Shown: positions 17,379 to 27,023, counted from the first letter of the stretch. The stretch: 64,000 nt of DNA from Paraferrimonas sp. SM1919 (GCF_010993985.1 NZ_WINH01000002.1:34090-98089), one strand, 5' to 3'. Notes: generated by a model from the letters alone, not told the origin. Made by a program: numbers and translations.

Positions 17379-20300
17379 GTGTTTGAAATCCTTCGCGGCG
17401 CCCCTGCTTTGTCTGAATTCCGCCTAGCAAAGCTACAATCTCAATGCCAATCGGCAGCGATCCCTGCAACTTCAATTTATGCTGAATATGTTCACTTCGC
17501 CCATTTGAGCGACAGTTTGAACGATGATGAACTAGCAAAATTAGAAAAACTATTAACCTATGGTCCTGCCCTTAATCAGCAGCAACCTAGTGGCAAATTA
17601 CTGCTGGTAACCCCTAGATTTGGCACCATTTCGCCATGGTCTTCTAAGGCCAGCGATATTGCCCATAATTGTGGCTTAAACAAAGTTAATCGTTTAGAGC
17701 GTGGTATTGCTTACTACGTAGAAGGCGAACTAACCGCTGCACAAGTACAAGCGTTAACTGCACTTATTCATGATCGCATGATGGAAGTGGTGCTTGAAGA
17801 TATGAGCCAAGCTGAGGCGTTATTTGCTTCGAGTGAGCCTAAAGCACTGACCAGTGTCGATATCCTTGGTCAGGGCCGCAGCGCATTAGAAGTGGCAAAC
17901 ACTGAATTAGGTTTAGCCCTTGCTAATGATGAGATTGATTACTTAGTAGAGAACTTCACGCGCTTAGGTCGTAACCCCAACGACATTGAATTAATGATGT
18001 TTGCTCAAGCGAACTCTGAGCATTGTCGTCATAAGATTTTTAACGCTGACTGGACCATCGATGGTGAGAAGCAGCCTAAATCATTATTTAAAATGATTAA
18101 GAACACCTTCGAACATACCCCAGATCACGTATTATCAGCGTATAAAGATAATGCAGCAGTATTTGAAGGTTCAAAAGCCGGTCGTTTCTTCGCGGACAGC
18201 CATGACGGTCAATACCGTTACCACAACGAAGACATTCACGTACTGATTAAAGTAGAAACCCATAACCACCCAACCGCGATTAGTCCATACCCAGGCGCGG
18301 CCACCGGCAGTGGTGGTGAAATTCGTGATGAAGGTGCTACTGGTCGTGGTTCTAAGCCAAAGGCAGGCCTAACCGGCTTCACCGTGTCTAACTTAAATAT
18401 TCCAGGGTTCGAGCAACCATGGGAAAAAGCCTATGGTAAGCCTGACCGCATTGTTACCCCGTTAGAAATTATGCTTGAAGGCCCTCTGGGCGGTGCAGCA
18501 TTTAACAATGAATTTGGTCGTCCGGCACTGTTAGGTTACTTCCGTACTTACGAGCAAGAAGTGAACAGCTTTAATGGCACTGAAGTCCGTGGTTACCACA
18601 AACCAATTATGTTGGCTGGCGGCTTAGGTAATATCCGCGCTGAGCACGTACAAAAGGGCGAAATTGTGGTTGGCGCTAAGCTCATCGTACTTGGTGGCCC
18701 TGCTATGAATATTGGCCTTGGTGGCGGTGCCGCGTCATCAGTTGCCTCTGGTGAGTCTTCTGAAAACTTAGATTTTGCCTCTGTGCAGCGTGAAAACCCT
18801 GAAATCGAGCGTCGTTGTCAGGAAGTGATCGACCGTTGTTGGCAGCTTGGTGAAAATAACCCTATTGCCTTTATTCACGATGTCGGCGCAGGCGGTTTAT
18901 CTAACGCCTTCCCAGAGTTAGTGGATGACGGTGGCCGTGGTGGTAACTTTGAGCTACGCCAAGTGCCAAACGATGAGCTGTCAATGAGCCCATTAGAGGT
19001 GTGGTGTAACGAATCCCAAGAACGTTATGTTATGGCGGTATCACCGGAAAACCTAGAGACCTTTGCGGCGATTTGTGAGCGTGAGCGTGCACCATTTGCG
19101 GTAGTGGGTGAAGCTATTGAAGAGCGTCATCTAACCCTAACCGATAAGCATTTTGATAATAAGCCAATCGATATGCCGATGGATGTGTTACTGGGTAAAG
19201 CCCCTAAAATGCACAAAGAGGCAACCACGTTAACGGCTGCAGGTTCCAATTTTGATACCAGCAAGGTTGACCTAAAAGATGCCATTGAGCGCATTTTACG
19301 TCTGCCAGCGGTCGCTGAAAAAACCTTCCTAGTGACCATTGGCGACCGTTCGGTAACCGGCCTAGTGGCGCGCGACCAAATGGTTGGCCCTTGGCAAATT
19401 CCTGTGGCGGATTGTGCGGTAACCGCAGCAAGTTTTGATACTTACCACGGTGAAGCCATGTCGATGGGTGAGCGTACGCCATCGGCACTGCTTAACCATG
19501 GTGCTTCTGCCCGTATGGCGGTGGCCGAATCGTTAACTAACATCGCTGGTACCCATATTGGTGAGTTAAAACGCGTTAAACTATCGGCGAACTGGATGGC
19601 CGCATCGGGTCACCCAGGTGAAGATGCTGGTCTTTACGAAGCGGTGAAAGCCGTGGGTGAAGAGCTGTGTCCTGCACTGGATATCACTATTCCAGTGGGT
19701 AAAGATTCGATGTCGATGAAGACGGCATGGAATGACGGTGAAGATAAAACCGTGACCTCACCACTATCACTGGTGATCACGGCGTTTGCCCGCGTAGAAG
19801 ATGTGCGCGACACCGTCACCCCAGAGTTAAAGCTGGACAAGGGCGAGACCCGTCTTTTTGCTATCGACCTTGGTGAAAACCAAAACCGTATGGGCGCATC
19901 GGCACTGGCTCAGGTTTATAACGAACTAGGTCAAACGCCGGCTGATCTTGACCGTCCCGAACTACTATCAGGCTTCTTCAATGCCATGCAGCAGCTAGTG
20001 GCAAGCAAAACCCTATTGGCTTACCACGACCGCTCTGACGGTGGTTTATACACCACGCTAGTGGAAATGGCATTCTGTGCTAAAGCTGGCTTAAACATTG
20101 ATTTAGCGGGTTTACAAGGGAGCGATATCGAGCGTCTATTTAACGAAGAGTTAGGTGGCGTGATCCAGGTTAAAAGCAGCGATGTTGAAGCTGTTAAAGC
20201 GGCGTTTAACAGTGCCGGCATTGGCCATTGCTTGACCGATATTGGTAGCGTTAATGATTCAGACACTATCGCCATCGTTGATGGTGAGCGTGCAGTATCA

Positions 20301-21260
20301 ACCGAATCTCGCACCCGTCTGCGTGGTATTTGGGCTGAGACCACCCACCAAATTCAGTCACTGCGTGATAACCCAGAATGTGCCAAGCAAGAGCTTGCCA
20401 ACAAGCTGTCAGACGATAAAGGTCTAGTAGCAGAGTTAAGCTTTGACGTCCATGAAGATGTGGCAGCACCATACATTGCTAAAGGTGCAGCTCCTAAGAT
20501 TGCTATTTTACGTGAGCAGGGTGTGAACTCCCATGTAGAAATGGCCGCAGCATTCAGTCGTGCCGGCTTCGACGCCATCGATGTGCATATGTCTGACATC
20601 TTAGCAGGTCGTCTAACCCTAGAAGAAATGCAAGCGCTTGTGGCTTGTGGTGGCTTCTCTTACGGTGACGTATTAGGCGCAGGTGAGGGTTGGGCGAAAT
20701 CAATCCTATTTAACGAGCGTGCTAAAGAGCAATTTGCCCAGTTCTTTGAGCGTGACAACACCCTGTCATTAGGTGTGTGTAACGGTTGTCAGATGATGTC
20801 GAATCTGAAAAGTCTGATCCCAGGTACTGAGCACTGGCCGCACTTTGTACGTAACCATTCTGAGCGTTTTGAAGCACGCTTTAGCTTGGTGGAAGTACAA
20901 AAGTCTAACTCGGCGTTCTTCGAAGGCATGGCTGGTTCGAAAATGGCGATTGCCGTATCCCATGGTGAAGGCCGCGCCGAATTTGCTAATGATGCTGCGC
21001 TGCAAACCGCAGAAGCCTCAGGCACCATTGGTCTGCGTTATGTGAATGCCCAAGGTGAAGTCCAGTCACAATACCCGGCTAACCCAAATGGTTCGCCAAA
21101 TGGTATTACTGCCATTAGTTCATTAGATGGTCGTGCGACTATTATGATGCCGCATCCAGAGCGTGTGTTTAGGACAGTGGCGAACTCGTGGCATCCGGAG
21201 GATTGGGGTGAAGATAGTCCTTGGATGAGGATGTTCAGAAACGCCCGAACCAAATTCTAA
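17379..21260 (+). CDS. purL: Phosphoribosylformylglycinamidine synthase
   Basis: This is the large-type PurL (FGAM synthase, 1293 residues) for the fourth step of purine synthesis: FGAR plus ATP and glutamine gives FGAM. It has the N-terminal PurS-like region, the linker, two AIRS-type ATP domains ([38 protein letters not shown] shown here as [13 protein letters not shown]), and a C-terminal glutamine amidotransferase domain with nucleophile Cys in [10 protein letters not shown] and the His/Glu pair in [10 protein letters not shown]. The start is GTG at 17379. No clear PurR operator is visible upstream. Hairpin repeats follow its stop. Confidence 0.98.
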   Translation: MFEILRGAPALSEFRLAKLQSQCQSAAIPATSIYAEYVHFAHLSDSLNDDELAKLEKLLTYGPALNQQQPSGKLLLVTPRFGTISPWSSKASDIAHNCGLNKVNRLERGIAYYVEGELTAAQVQALTALIHDRMMEVVLEDMSQAEALFASSEPKALTSVDILGQGRSALEVANTELGLALANDEIDYLVENFTRLGRNPNDIELMMFAQANSEHCRHKIFNADWTIDGEKQPKSLFKMIKNTFEHTPDHVLSAYKDNAAVFEGSKAGRFFADSHDGQYRYHNEDIHVLIKVETHNHPTAISPYPGAATGSGGEIRDEGATGRGSKPKAGLTGFTVSNLNIPGFEQPWEKAYGKPDRIVTPLEIMLEGPLGGAAFNNEFGRPALLGYFRTYEQEVNSFNGTEVRGYHKPIMLAGGLGNIRAEHVQKGEIVVGAKLIVLGGPAMNIGLGGGAASSVASGESSENLDFASVQRENPEIERRCQEVIDRCWQLGENNPIAFIHDVGAGGLSNAFPELVDDGGRGGNFELRQVPNDELSMSPLEVWCNESQERYVMAVSPENLETFAAICERERAPFAVVGEAIEERHLTLTDKHFDNKPIDMPMDVLLGKAPKMHKEATTLTAAGSNFDTSKVDLKDAIERILRLPAVAEKTFLVTIGDRSVTGLVARDQMVGPWQIPVADCAVTAASFDTYHGEAMSMGERTPSALLNHGASARMAVAESLTNIAGTHIGELKRVKLSANWMAASGHPGEDAGLYEAVKAVGEELCPALDITIPVGKDSMSMKTAWNDGEDKTVTSPLSLVITAFARVEDVRDTVTPELKLDKGETRLFAIDLGENQNRMGASALAQVYNELGQTPADLDRPELLSGFFNAMQQLVASKTLLAYHDRSDGGLYTTLVEMAFCAKAGLNIDLAGLQGSDIERLFNEELGGVIQVKSSDVEAVKAAFNSAGIGHCLTDIGSVNDSDTIAIVDGERAVSTESRTRLRGIWAETTHQIQSLRDNPECAKQELANKLSDDKGLVAELSFDVHEDVAAPYIAKGAAPKIAILREQGVNSHVEMAAAFSRAGFDAIDVHMSDILAGRLTLEEMQALVACGGFSYGDVLGAGEGWAKSILFNERAKEQFAQFFERDNTLSLGVCNGCQMMSNLKSLIPGTEHWPHFVRNHSERFEARFSLVEVQKSNSAFFEGMAGSKMAIAVSHGEGRAEFANDAALQTAEASGTIGLRYVNAQGEVQSQYPANPNGSPNGITAISSLDGRATIMMPHPERVFRTVANSWHPEDWGEDSPWMRMFRNARTKF

Positions 21261-21292
21261 TGCGCCTAGTTTGACCTAACTGCGTTAACTGC

Positions 21293-21345
21293 AAAAGCCG
21301 ACTCGAGTCACTTAGTAAACTAAGCTCCCCGGGCTCGGCTTTTTT
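21293..21345 (+). terminator. Large palindromic hairpin after purL, terminator-like repeat copy 1
   Basis: AAAAGCCGA pairs with TCGGCTTTT, with an inner CGAGTCACTTAG/CTAAGCTCCCCGGGCTCG palindromic core. It ends in a T run and probably terminates purL. The core is shared with the hairpin at 21426. Confidence 0.75.
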
Positions 21346-21425
21346 GTTGCCTTGTTATGCCTGCCTAGGCTTTTTAGAATGCTTTTAGTTTTACTGCGTT
21401 TGCATCGTGATAACTGCGTTGCTTT

Positions 21426-21476
21426 AAAAATCGACCCGAGTCATTTAGGCAAGCTAAACTCCCCGGGCTCGATTTT
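21426..21476. repeat. Palindromic repeat copy 2, same core as the purL terminator
   Basis: AAAATCGA ... TCGATTTT encloses CCGAGTCATTTAG and CTAAACTCCCCGGGCTCG, so it is a diverged copy of the hairpin at 21293. Outer stem bases differ but stay complementary (GCC/GGC replaced by ATC/GAT), which suggests selection on the fold. Confidence 0.7.
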
Positions 21477-21527
21477 GAAAGCGCCTTGTTCTCACTTCGC
21501 AAGCCTTGTAAAAATGCGTTAAGTTAT

Positions 21528-21559
21528 AAGCCGAGTTAGTTTTCTAACTCGGCTTTTTT
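21528..21559 (+). terminator. Third hairpin of the series, terminator-like
   Basis: AGCCGAGTTAG and CTAACTCGGCT make a perfect 11-bp stem with a four-T loop and a T tail. It lacks the CCCCGGG core but, like the other two, is preceded by TGCGTT (at 21515). Confidence 0.75.
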
Positions 21560-21613
21560 ATATTTAAATGTTAAGTTTATGTAGTTAGTACATTTTTTAA
21601 AAGGATTTTAATT

Positions 21614-23143
21614 ATGAGCGCTTGGTTAGATGCTAAGTCTAATAGCTTCGATGGATACTGGAATGAATTAAAAACTATTGTTTCTAATCTTGAAGAAGAT
21701 TCAATGAATGTTAGTGAAGTTAGTTATGTTCTTCGCTGTAAAAAAGTGGTTGCTTACCTTGATGCAATAATTGATAGCTGCGATCCTGAGTTGATGAATA
21801 AAGATGTATGGGGGAATGCTGAAAAACAGTGCAACCCATGCATAAATAACCTAAATGCTTATATAAGTCAGGGTGATGAGCGCTATTTAGTTACTGCAAA
21901 TAATCATTTAGATATTTTATTAAACTACTTTAAACCATCTGTAATGTATAAAGGAACTCAAGCAACGGCTGCAGCGGCAAGCTTTAGGCATTATAGGGAA
22001 GCTGTTGACAAGTTGATTCCAAAAGTTACGAAATACTCGGAAGCCGTTAGTAATTTAGAGTCAGAATTGGAAGTCTTCAAGTCTAACGCTGAAGCTAAAT
22101 ATAATGCTCTTGAAGTTTATTATGACAAGGCATTTGAGGGAACCGACGAAGAGCCTGCGCTTGAAGAGCAAATCGATGACTTGAAGCTGAAGTCAGAATC
22201 ATTGGTTGAAGAATTAGAAGATTACTCAGCTAAGTTGTTGATTAAATATAATAGTAGTGACTCTATTGAAAGTGATGTCGAGCAGTACGTTGACAGTATT
22301 AAAGAGGTTAGCTCAACAATTGATAAAACTCTGAAGAGTATTGATGAAAAAGTTGGTGAGTTAGAAGTACTTTACAACACTATTATGGGTAGTGTGGAGG
22401 AAGATAGCGAGGTAGTAGATGAGGAAGGTATATTAGGCTTAAAAGCTGAATTAATTAGCGCTAAAAATGAACTAGAGTTAAAAAAGAATGAACATGAGCA
22501 GTACTTTGCAGAAGTAGAATCTAAAATTAATGATGTTCTTCCTAGAGGCACAGCAGCAGGATTAAGTCAGGCCTATGAAAGATTGCAAAATAAAACTTCA
22601 AGGCAAGTTGTGTTTTATAATTTTGTGGTTTTTATAGGCATTACTTTACTGTCAATTTCTGGCTTTCTGACTGTGACAGAAGTTCCTGTTCATGCCATTG
22701 ATAATGTCAGCAGTCAGTTAGAAAGTAATAGCAAAAAAGATATTTTGGTTGAACTTACTGGTCGTAGTTTAATTAGTTTTGAATCTCCATCAGCGTTATT
22801 GGGAACTATATTTCAAAGATTACCTTTATCAGTCCCAGCATTTTTGCTTTTACTTTTCTCTTTGAAAAGGAGAGCAGAAAACTTCAGATTAAATCAAGAG
22901 TATGCTCATAAAAGGGCTGTAGCACAGTCATATGTAGGCTTCATGAAAGAAATATCTGAAATGACAGACCTTAACAGTGAGCTTAGGAACAAGCTAATGA
23001 GTGTTACGATAGATGCTATTTCTAAGAATGCAGCAGAAACACTCTCTAAAAAAGACTCGAACAATGAAACTGTAAAACCAACTAAAGAAGCAGTTGCAAT
23101 GGTTAATGATGTTGTCAAAGCTCTAAAGGTTTCATCAAAGTAA
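21614..23143 (+). CDS. Unknown acidic coiled-coil membrane protein
   Basis: I do not recognise this 509-residue protein. An N-terminal helical region is followed by a long acidic coiled coil (about residues 135-320, rich in Glu/Lys/Ser/Leu). Then come two membrane segments (about 337-357, VVFIGITLLSISGFL; about 395-415, LPLSVPAFLLLLFSL) and a cytoplasmic helical tail with NQEYAHKRAVAQSYVGFMK. The E.hKraVa.sY..F pattern recurs in poorly characterised membrane proteins of accessory regions, some near anti-phage loci; I state this from memory. A good Shine-Dalgarno (AAAAGGA) precedes the ATG. Codon use is more AT-rich than in purL, and repeats lie upstream, both suggesting acquisition. Confidence 0.6.
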   Translation: MSAWLDAKSNSFDGYWNELKTIVSNLEEDSMNVSEVSYVLRCKKVVAYLDAIIDSCDPELMNKDVWGNAEKQCNPCINNLNAYISQGDERYLVTANNHLDILLNYFKPSVMYKGTQATAAAASFRHYREAVDKLIPKVTKYSEAVSNLESELEVFKSNAEAKYNALEVYYDKAFEGTDEEPALEEQIDDLKLKSESLVEELEDYSAKLLIKYNSSDSIESDVEQYVDSIKEVSSTIDKTLKSIDEKVGELEVLYNTIMGSVEEDSEVVDEEGILGLKAELISAKNELELKKNEHEQYFAEVESKINDVLPRGTAAGLSQAYERLQNKTSRQVVFYNFVVFIGITLLSISGFLTVTEVPVHAIDNVSSQLESNSKKDILVELTGRSLISFESPSALLGTIFQRLPLSVPAFLLLLFSLKRRAENFRLNQEYAHKRAVAQSYVGFMKEISEMTDLNSELRNKLMSVTIDAISKNAAETLSKKDSNNETVKPTKEAVAMVNDVVKALKVSSK

Positions 23144-23179
23144 GTTGGCTCTTACTAGGCAGGCAGAGAAGGAATCTCG

Positions 23180-23923
23180 ATGAACAAGGTAGTTTTGGTG
23201 ACAGGTGGTGGTCGTGGGATTGGTGCGGCGACGGCTATGTTGTTGGCGGCAGAGGGGTATACTGTGGCGGTCAACTTTGTGCGTGATAGGGCTTCGGCTG
23301 AGGGTGTGGTTGCTGCGATAGTTGCAGCGGGTGGCGTTGCCAAGGCATTTCAGGCGGATGTGGCTGATGAGCAGCAGGTTGCTGGGTTATTTACAGCGGT
23401 GCAAGCTGAGTTTGGGCTGGTGACCCATTTAGTTAATAACGCAGGGGTGTTGGCGGAGCAAATGCCGCTAAAAGACATGTCTTTTGAACGCTTTAATCGA
23501 GTCGTTTCCACCAATATTAATAGCGCATTTCTTTGTTGCCGAGCTTATCTTAATCAAGCTGAAACTTTGAGCTTAAATGGTGGCGCAATTGTAAATGTGT
23601 CATCTGCCGCAGCGAAAAGTGGTTCGCCCTTTGAATATGTGGATTATGCTGCTTCTAAAGGGGCAATTGATACTTTAACCCGTGGTTTAGCGTTGGAGTT
23701 GGCTGAGCAGGGCATTAGAGTTAACGGCGTGCGTCCTGGTTTTATTGATACCGATATGCACAGTGATGGTGGTGAGCCGGATAGAGTCGCAAGGCTCGCG
23801 GACTCCATCCCGCTTAAGCGCGGTGGTGAAGCTTTAGAGGTGGCAGAGGCCATCGCTTGGTTACTTAGCGGTAAAGCCTCTTTTACTACTGGTAGCTTTA
23901 TAGATGTTGCTGGTGGTAAGTAA
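23180..23923 (+). CDS. SDR family NAD(P)-dependent oxidoreductase
   Basis: This 247-residue classical short-chain dehydrogenase has the cofactor motif TGGGRGIG (residues 8-15), NNAG in HLVNNAGVLA, catalytic Ser in IVNVSSAAAK, and YxxxK in YVDYAASKGA. The end (GSFIDVAGGK) is typical of FabG-like members. NFVRD after the second strand suggests NADP preference (Arg after the strand). The substrate is unknown. GAAGGA precedes the ATG. It is convergent with the NrtR-like gene, with only four bases between the stops. Confidence 0.87.
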   Translation: MNKVVLVTGGGRGIGAATAMLLAAEGYTVAVNFVRDRASAEGVVAAIVAAGGVAKAFQADVADEQQVAGLFTAVQAEFGLVTHLVNNAGVLAEQMPLKDMSFERFNRVVSTNINSAFLCCRAYLNQAETLSLNGGAIVNVSSAAAKSGSPFEYVDYAASKGAIDTLTRGLALELAEQGIRVNGVRPGFIDTDMHSDGGEPDRVARLADSIPLKRGGEALEVAEAIAWLLSGKASFTTGSFIDVAGGK

Positions 23924-23927
23924 CAGT

Positions 23928-24608
23928 CTATAGGCTCATATTTCTTTCAAAGTGGAAAATGTTAGCATCAGGTTTTAGCGTGTACAATTGTGCTTGGCGC
24001 TTTCCCGTGGCTACTTTGCTGTCAGTCTCCGTAAACATTTCACTTTTTTCAATTCTTCGTATCAATGACTTGCGCTGAACTTCTTTACCGATAATTGCTT
24101 CAATCACTTGTTTTAATTGCGATATAGTGAAAAGTTCAGGCAAGCAGAAAACAGGTAACATGGAATAGAGGGCTTTCTGTTGCAGTCTTTCATAAGCGGT
24201 TTTTATAATCAGTTTATGATCAAAGGCCATATCTAAATGTTCAATATCGTCATAATCAATCCATTCGGCATCATGAACGGTTTCCACATGGGTTGAGGTT
24301 TGCTGATGGGCAATCAGTGCAAAATAAGCAACAGTGATAGCAAAGCCCCTTGGATCTCTATTGGCGCCTGAAAATGTTTGTAGCTGCTCTAAGTAATTAG
24401 GGTGAATACCCGCCTTGGCCGCAAGTTTTCTAGAGGCCGTATCTTCAGTGGTGCTATCGATGGCTGGATCAACAAAGCCCCCGGGCAAAGACCAGCTATC
24501 AATAAATGGCTCAATCGATCGCTGTACCAGTAACACCTTCAAATTATCTTCTACTACCGTAAACAGTACGCTGTCTACGGTTACTAAGGGCTGAATATAT
24601 TCTGGCAT
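23928..24608 (-). CDS. NrtR-like regulator: eroded Nudix domain plus winged helix
   Basis: This 226-residue protein has an N-terminal Nudix fold (VDSVLFTVVEDNLKVLLVQR, then SWSLPGGFVD) and a C-terminal winged helix typical of NrtR (LIRRIEKSEMF...GKRQAQLYTL). NrtR proteins repress NAD-metabolism genes and respond to ADP-ribose. The catalytic Nudix signature RExxEExG reads here R60-K-L-A-A-K-A-G67, so the metal-binding glutamates are gone and hydrolysis is not expected. It is divergent from an SPFH gene and a NAD-kinase-like gene with paired palindromes between them, so those are the likely targets. NAD-linked control is inferred from family and context. Confidence 0.8.
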   Translation of the reverse strand: MPEYIQPLVTVDSVLFTVVEDNLKVLLVQRSIEPFIDSWSLPGGFVDPAIDSTTEDTASRKLAAKAGIHPNYLEQLQTFSGANRDPRGFAITVAYFALIAHQQTSTHVETVHDAEWIDYDDIEHLDMAFDHKLIIKTAYERLQQKALYSMLPVFCLPELFTISQLKQVIEAIIGKEVQRKSLIRRIEKSEMFTETDSKVATGKRQAQLYTLKPDANIFHFERNMSL

Positions 24609-24680
24609 GGGATCTTCTATTTATGTCTTTAGGACAATTATTTTACCTAACCGCAAAAAAAGATCAAAAAAATACTTTAC

Positions 24681-24728
24681 AAAAGTGTCTTTGTGACATA
24701 TTTTAAAAGTGTCACTGAGACATTTTAT
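24681..24728. promoter_or_regulatory. Two tandem 24-bp palindromes, candidate NrtR operators
   Basis: AAAAGTGTCTTTGTGACATA at 24681 and AAAAGTGTCACTGAGACATT at 24705 are adjacent direct copies with a period of 24. Each is itself a near-palindrome (GTGTC/GACAT arms). They fill the gap between the divergent NrtR-like and SPFH genes, and the second ends just before the SPFH Shine-Dalgarno, so occupancy should block that gene. Confidence 0.65.
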
Positions 24729-24742
24729 TAAAGGAGAAATAA

Positions 24743-25747
24743 ATGTTAGGTATTAAATTCTACAAAGCAGACCCATCCACTTATGTAATGTTGTTTAAAA
24801 ATGGCGAAGTTAAATTGCAAGGAAGAGGAACCAGTTTTTACTACTTCGCTCCAAGTTCATCTTTAGTTGCGATACCGTTAAGTTCCAAGGAAAAGCCTTT
24901 CGTATTTAGAATGAAAACCAACGATTACCAAGATGTAACGGTTCAAGGGCAGATTACATTTCGAATTGAAAATCCAGAACTTGCCTCGCAAATGATCAAT
25001 TTTACATTGGATGACGCTGGTCATTACCTGTCGGAAGAGCCAGAAAAACTGGAAGATCGAATCATGCGTAACGTTCAAGTGGTTGTTCGAAATTCCATAG
25101 AGGAAATGGCTTTAGGGGCAGCATTGAATAGTGCCAAAATTTTAACTCAAACACTCAAAAATGAGTTACCTAATCAGTCTTCTTTGAAGCAGTTAGGAAT
25201 TGAAATTACAGAAATTTCCCTAACAGCAATTACGCCTACTCCTGAAACCGCAAAAGCGCTTGAAGCAGAAGTGAGGGAATCATTACTTAAAGATGCTGAT
25301 AATGCAATTTATGCCAGACGTTTATCAAGTATCGAACAAGAAAAACAAGTTCGAGAAGAGGAGTTAGAAACAGAAAAAGCCATTGCTAAAAAACAACAAG
25401 ATCTTGAAAAGCAGGTTCTGCAAGCTAAGCGTGAAAAGATGCAACAGCAATATGAAATGGACCAAGAAAAACTGGAAGCCAGCACAGAAAATGAGCGTTT
25501 AAGAGCCAAGTTAGTGGATCTAGAGAATATTAATAATAAGGCTAAAGCTGACACTAAGGCTTATGAAATTGAAACACAGTTAGCCGCATTTAATACTATC
25601 GATTCAGATCGCTTAAAAGTGATGTCGATGGGGGGGGCAAAACCAGAATTACTGATTGCTCAGGCTATTGAGAATTTAACTCAAGGGGAAAACAAAATTG
25701 GAAACTTGAATCTATCACCTGATTTATTGCAATCCTTAATGAAATAG
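24743..25747 (+). CDS. SPFH/Band 7 domain protein
   Basis: This 334-residue SPFH protein begins directly with the Band 7 fold (LGIKFYKADPSTYVMLFKNG, VTVQGQITFRIENPE, ISLTAITPTPETAKALEAEV) and then has a long charged coiled coil (about 190-280, EQEKQVREEELETEKAIAKK). The end has a helical LLIAQAIENL stretch as in other SPFH proteins. No membrane helix is seen, so it would assemble as a scaffold on the membrane surface or in the cytosol. AAGGAG precedes the ATG. The NAD-kinase-like gene follows nine bases downstream, so the two are an operon, probably under the NrtR-like regulator. Confidence 0.85.
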   Translation: MLGIKFYKADPSTYVMLFKNGEVKLQGRGTSFYYFAPSSSLVAIPLSSKEKPFVFRMKTNDYQDVTVQGQITFRIENPELASQMINFTLDDAGHYLSEEPEKLEDRIMRNVQVVVRNSIEEMALGAALNSAKILTQTLKNELPNQSSLKQLGIEITEISLTAITPTPETAKALEAEVRESLLKDADNAIYARRLSSIEQEKQVREEELETEKAIAKKQQDLEKQVLQAKREKMQQQYEMDQEKLEASTENERLRAKLVDLENINNKAKADTKAYEIETQLAAFNTIDSDRLKVMSMGGAKPELLIAQAIENLTQGENKIGNLNLSPDLLQSLMK

Positions 25748-25756
25748 GGCCTGGTC

Positions 25757-26680
25757 ATGATTACAGATCGAAAAATAGTACTTATCTATAGGAAAACTCG
25801 GCTGGTAGAACTTAAAGAGAAATATTGTACTTTAGGGCAGGCTAAATTTTATTTAGAACATTTAGGTGAATCAATCGAGTCCTACCAAGACGAGCATGAT
25901 CGATTTGAAGCGGTATTAAAAAAATTGAGCAATGATTTTAGCAAGCTCGCAAGGGTGCAATTATTAGAGCGCAGTTTTTTACCAACTTACAAGTTTAGTC
26001 ATGATGACTTAGTGGTTGTGGTTGGTCAGGATGGTTTAGTTGCCAATACCATGAAGTATCTAAATGGCCAGGCAATTGTCGCAGTTAATCCTTTGCCTGA
26101 CTTATTTGATGGCGTTTTGCTTCCATTTTTGGCTTCTGATGCTAATTCAATTTTGATGGAATTGCTGATGAGCACAGTTAAGTTGAGTGACATAACTTTA
26201 GCAGAGGTGAATACTAATCTTGGTCAATCATTATTATCAGTTAATGATATTTTTATCGGGCCCAAAAGTCATACTTCGGCTAGATATAAAATAGCGATTG
26301 ATAATAGCAGTGAGGAGCAAAGTTCCTCAGGGATTATAGTCTCTACCGGATTAGGTTCGACTGGCTGGTTTAAAAGTATCTTGGCGGGTGCGAGCGGTAT
26401 TGCTGGAAGGCAAGTGCGCTCAAAATTAAGCAATGGATTCAAATGGAATAGCCCATATCTGTATTACTCAGTAAGAGAGCCCTTTCCATCTTCAGTGACT
26501 TCATGCAAAAAAATTTTTGGAAAAGTGAATAAAGGCAAAGAACTTATTTTAACTTCAAGAATGGCAGAAAATGGGGTTATTTTCTCTGATGGTATTGAGT
26601 CTGACAGTATTGAGTTTAATGCAGGAACAACGGCAATTATTAAAGTAAGTTCAAAAGTTGGTTTACTGGTTACAGGTTAA
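25757..26680 (+). CDS. NAD kinase family protein, divergent
   Basis: This 307-residue protein matches the ATP-NAD kinase fold in pattern but is not the housekeeping NadK. The GGDGT loop reads VVVGQDGLVANTM, the NE/D motif reads LLSVNDIFIGPKSHTSARY, and the glycine-rich block is GIIVSTGLGSTGW (usual: STPTGSTAY). An N-terminal extension of about 90 residues is Lys/Glu-rich. The Asp of the DG motif is kept, so activity is possible, but the substrate may not be NAD. It is cotranscribed with an SPFH protein and faces an NrtR-like gene, so a nucleotide-linked job is likely. A terminator follows. Confidence 0.75.
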   Translation: MITDRKIVLIYRKTRLVELKEKYCTLGQAKFYLEHLGESIESYQDEHDRFEAVLKKLSNDFSKLARVQLLERSFLPTYKFSHDDLVVVVGQDGLVANTMKYLNGQAIVAVNPLPDLFDGVLLPFLASDANSILMELLMSTVKLSDITLAEVNTNLGQSLLSVNDIFIGPKSHTSARYKIAIDNSSEEQSSSGIIVSTGLGSTGWFKSILAGASGIAGRQVRSKLSNGFKWNSPYLYYSVREPFPSSVTSCKKIFGKVNKGKELILTSRMAENGVIFSDGIESDSIEFNAGTTAIIKVSSKVGLLVTG

Positions 26681-26689
26681 AACTAATTG

Positions 26690-26719
26690 AGCCGAGCGTG
26701 TCCTAGCTCGGCTTCGTGT
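26690..26719 (+). terminator. Terminator after the NAD-kinase-like gene
   Basis: AGCCGAGC (26690-26697) and GCTCGGCT (26706-26713) form an 8-bp stem with an 8-base loop, followed by TCGTGTTTTAT. The T tail is interrupted, so strength is uncertain. Confidence 0.6.
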
Positions 26720-26720
26720 T

Positions 26721-27023
26721 TTATAACCCTAAATACTGCTTCAGTAGTTGTTTATACACATCCACGCTTTGGGCGCCGGGTAGGTCTTGTTTCATATTGA
26801 ACGCTAGGGTGGGTAGCGAGTTGACCCCGAGGTTTTTCCACTTGGCTTCTTCAGCATTAAACTCTGATTTGGCATCATCACAATTGATAAAGGTTAGGGC
26901 GACTTCGGCAGGTAAGTCCAAATCTTGGGCGATGTTTGCCAGAGTATCAAGGTTGGAGAGGTCTTGCAGGTTGCTAAAGTTAGCGCTTATCAATGCCAGC
27001 TTGGGCAAGATTATTGCGGGCAT
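26721..27023 (-). pseudogene. C-terminal remnant of a DsbA-like (FrnE/HCCA isomerase type) protein
   Basis: The 100 residues encoded here match only the second half of the FrnE/2-hydroxychromene-2-carboxylate isomerase branch of the DsbA superfamily: LSNLDTLANIAQDLDLPAEV, NAEEAKWKNLGVNSLPTLAF and the closing LPGAQSVDVYKQLLKQYLG (compare GV.GVPtF ... GAQ...). The N-terminal thioredoxin half with CxxC or Ser is missing, and the upstream 250 bases show no trace of it in any frame. The conserved end and the neighbouring gap point to a truncated gene. A short expressed product cannot be ruled out. Confidence 0.65.

Noticed and set aside
19127..21253. Numerous open frames antisense or out of frame to purL.
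   Set aside because: They arise from the codon bias of a long conserved gene and have no Shine-Dalgarno or domain support.
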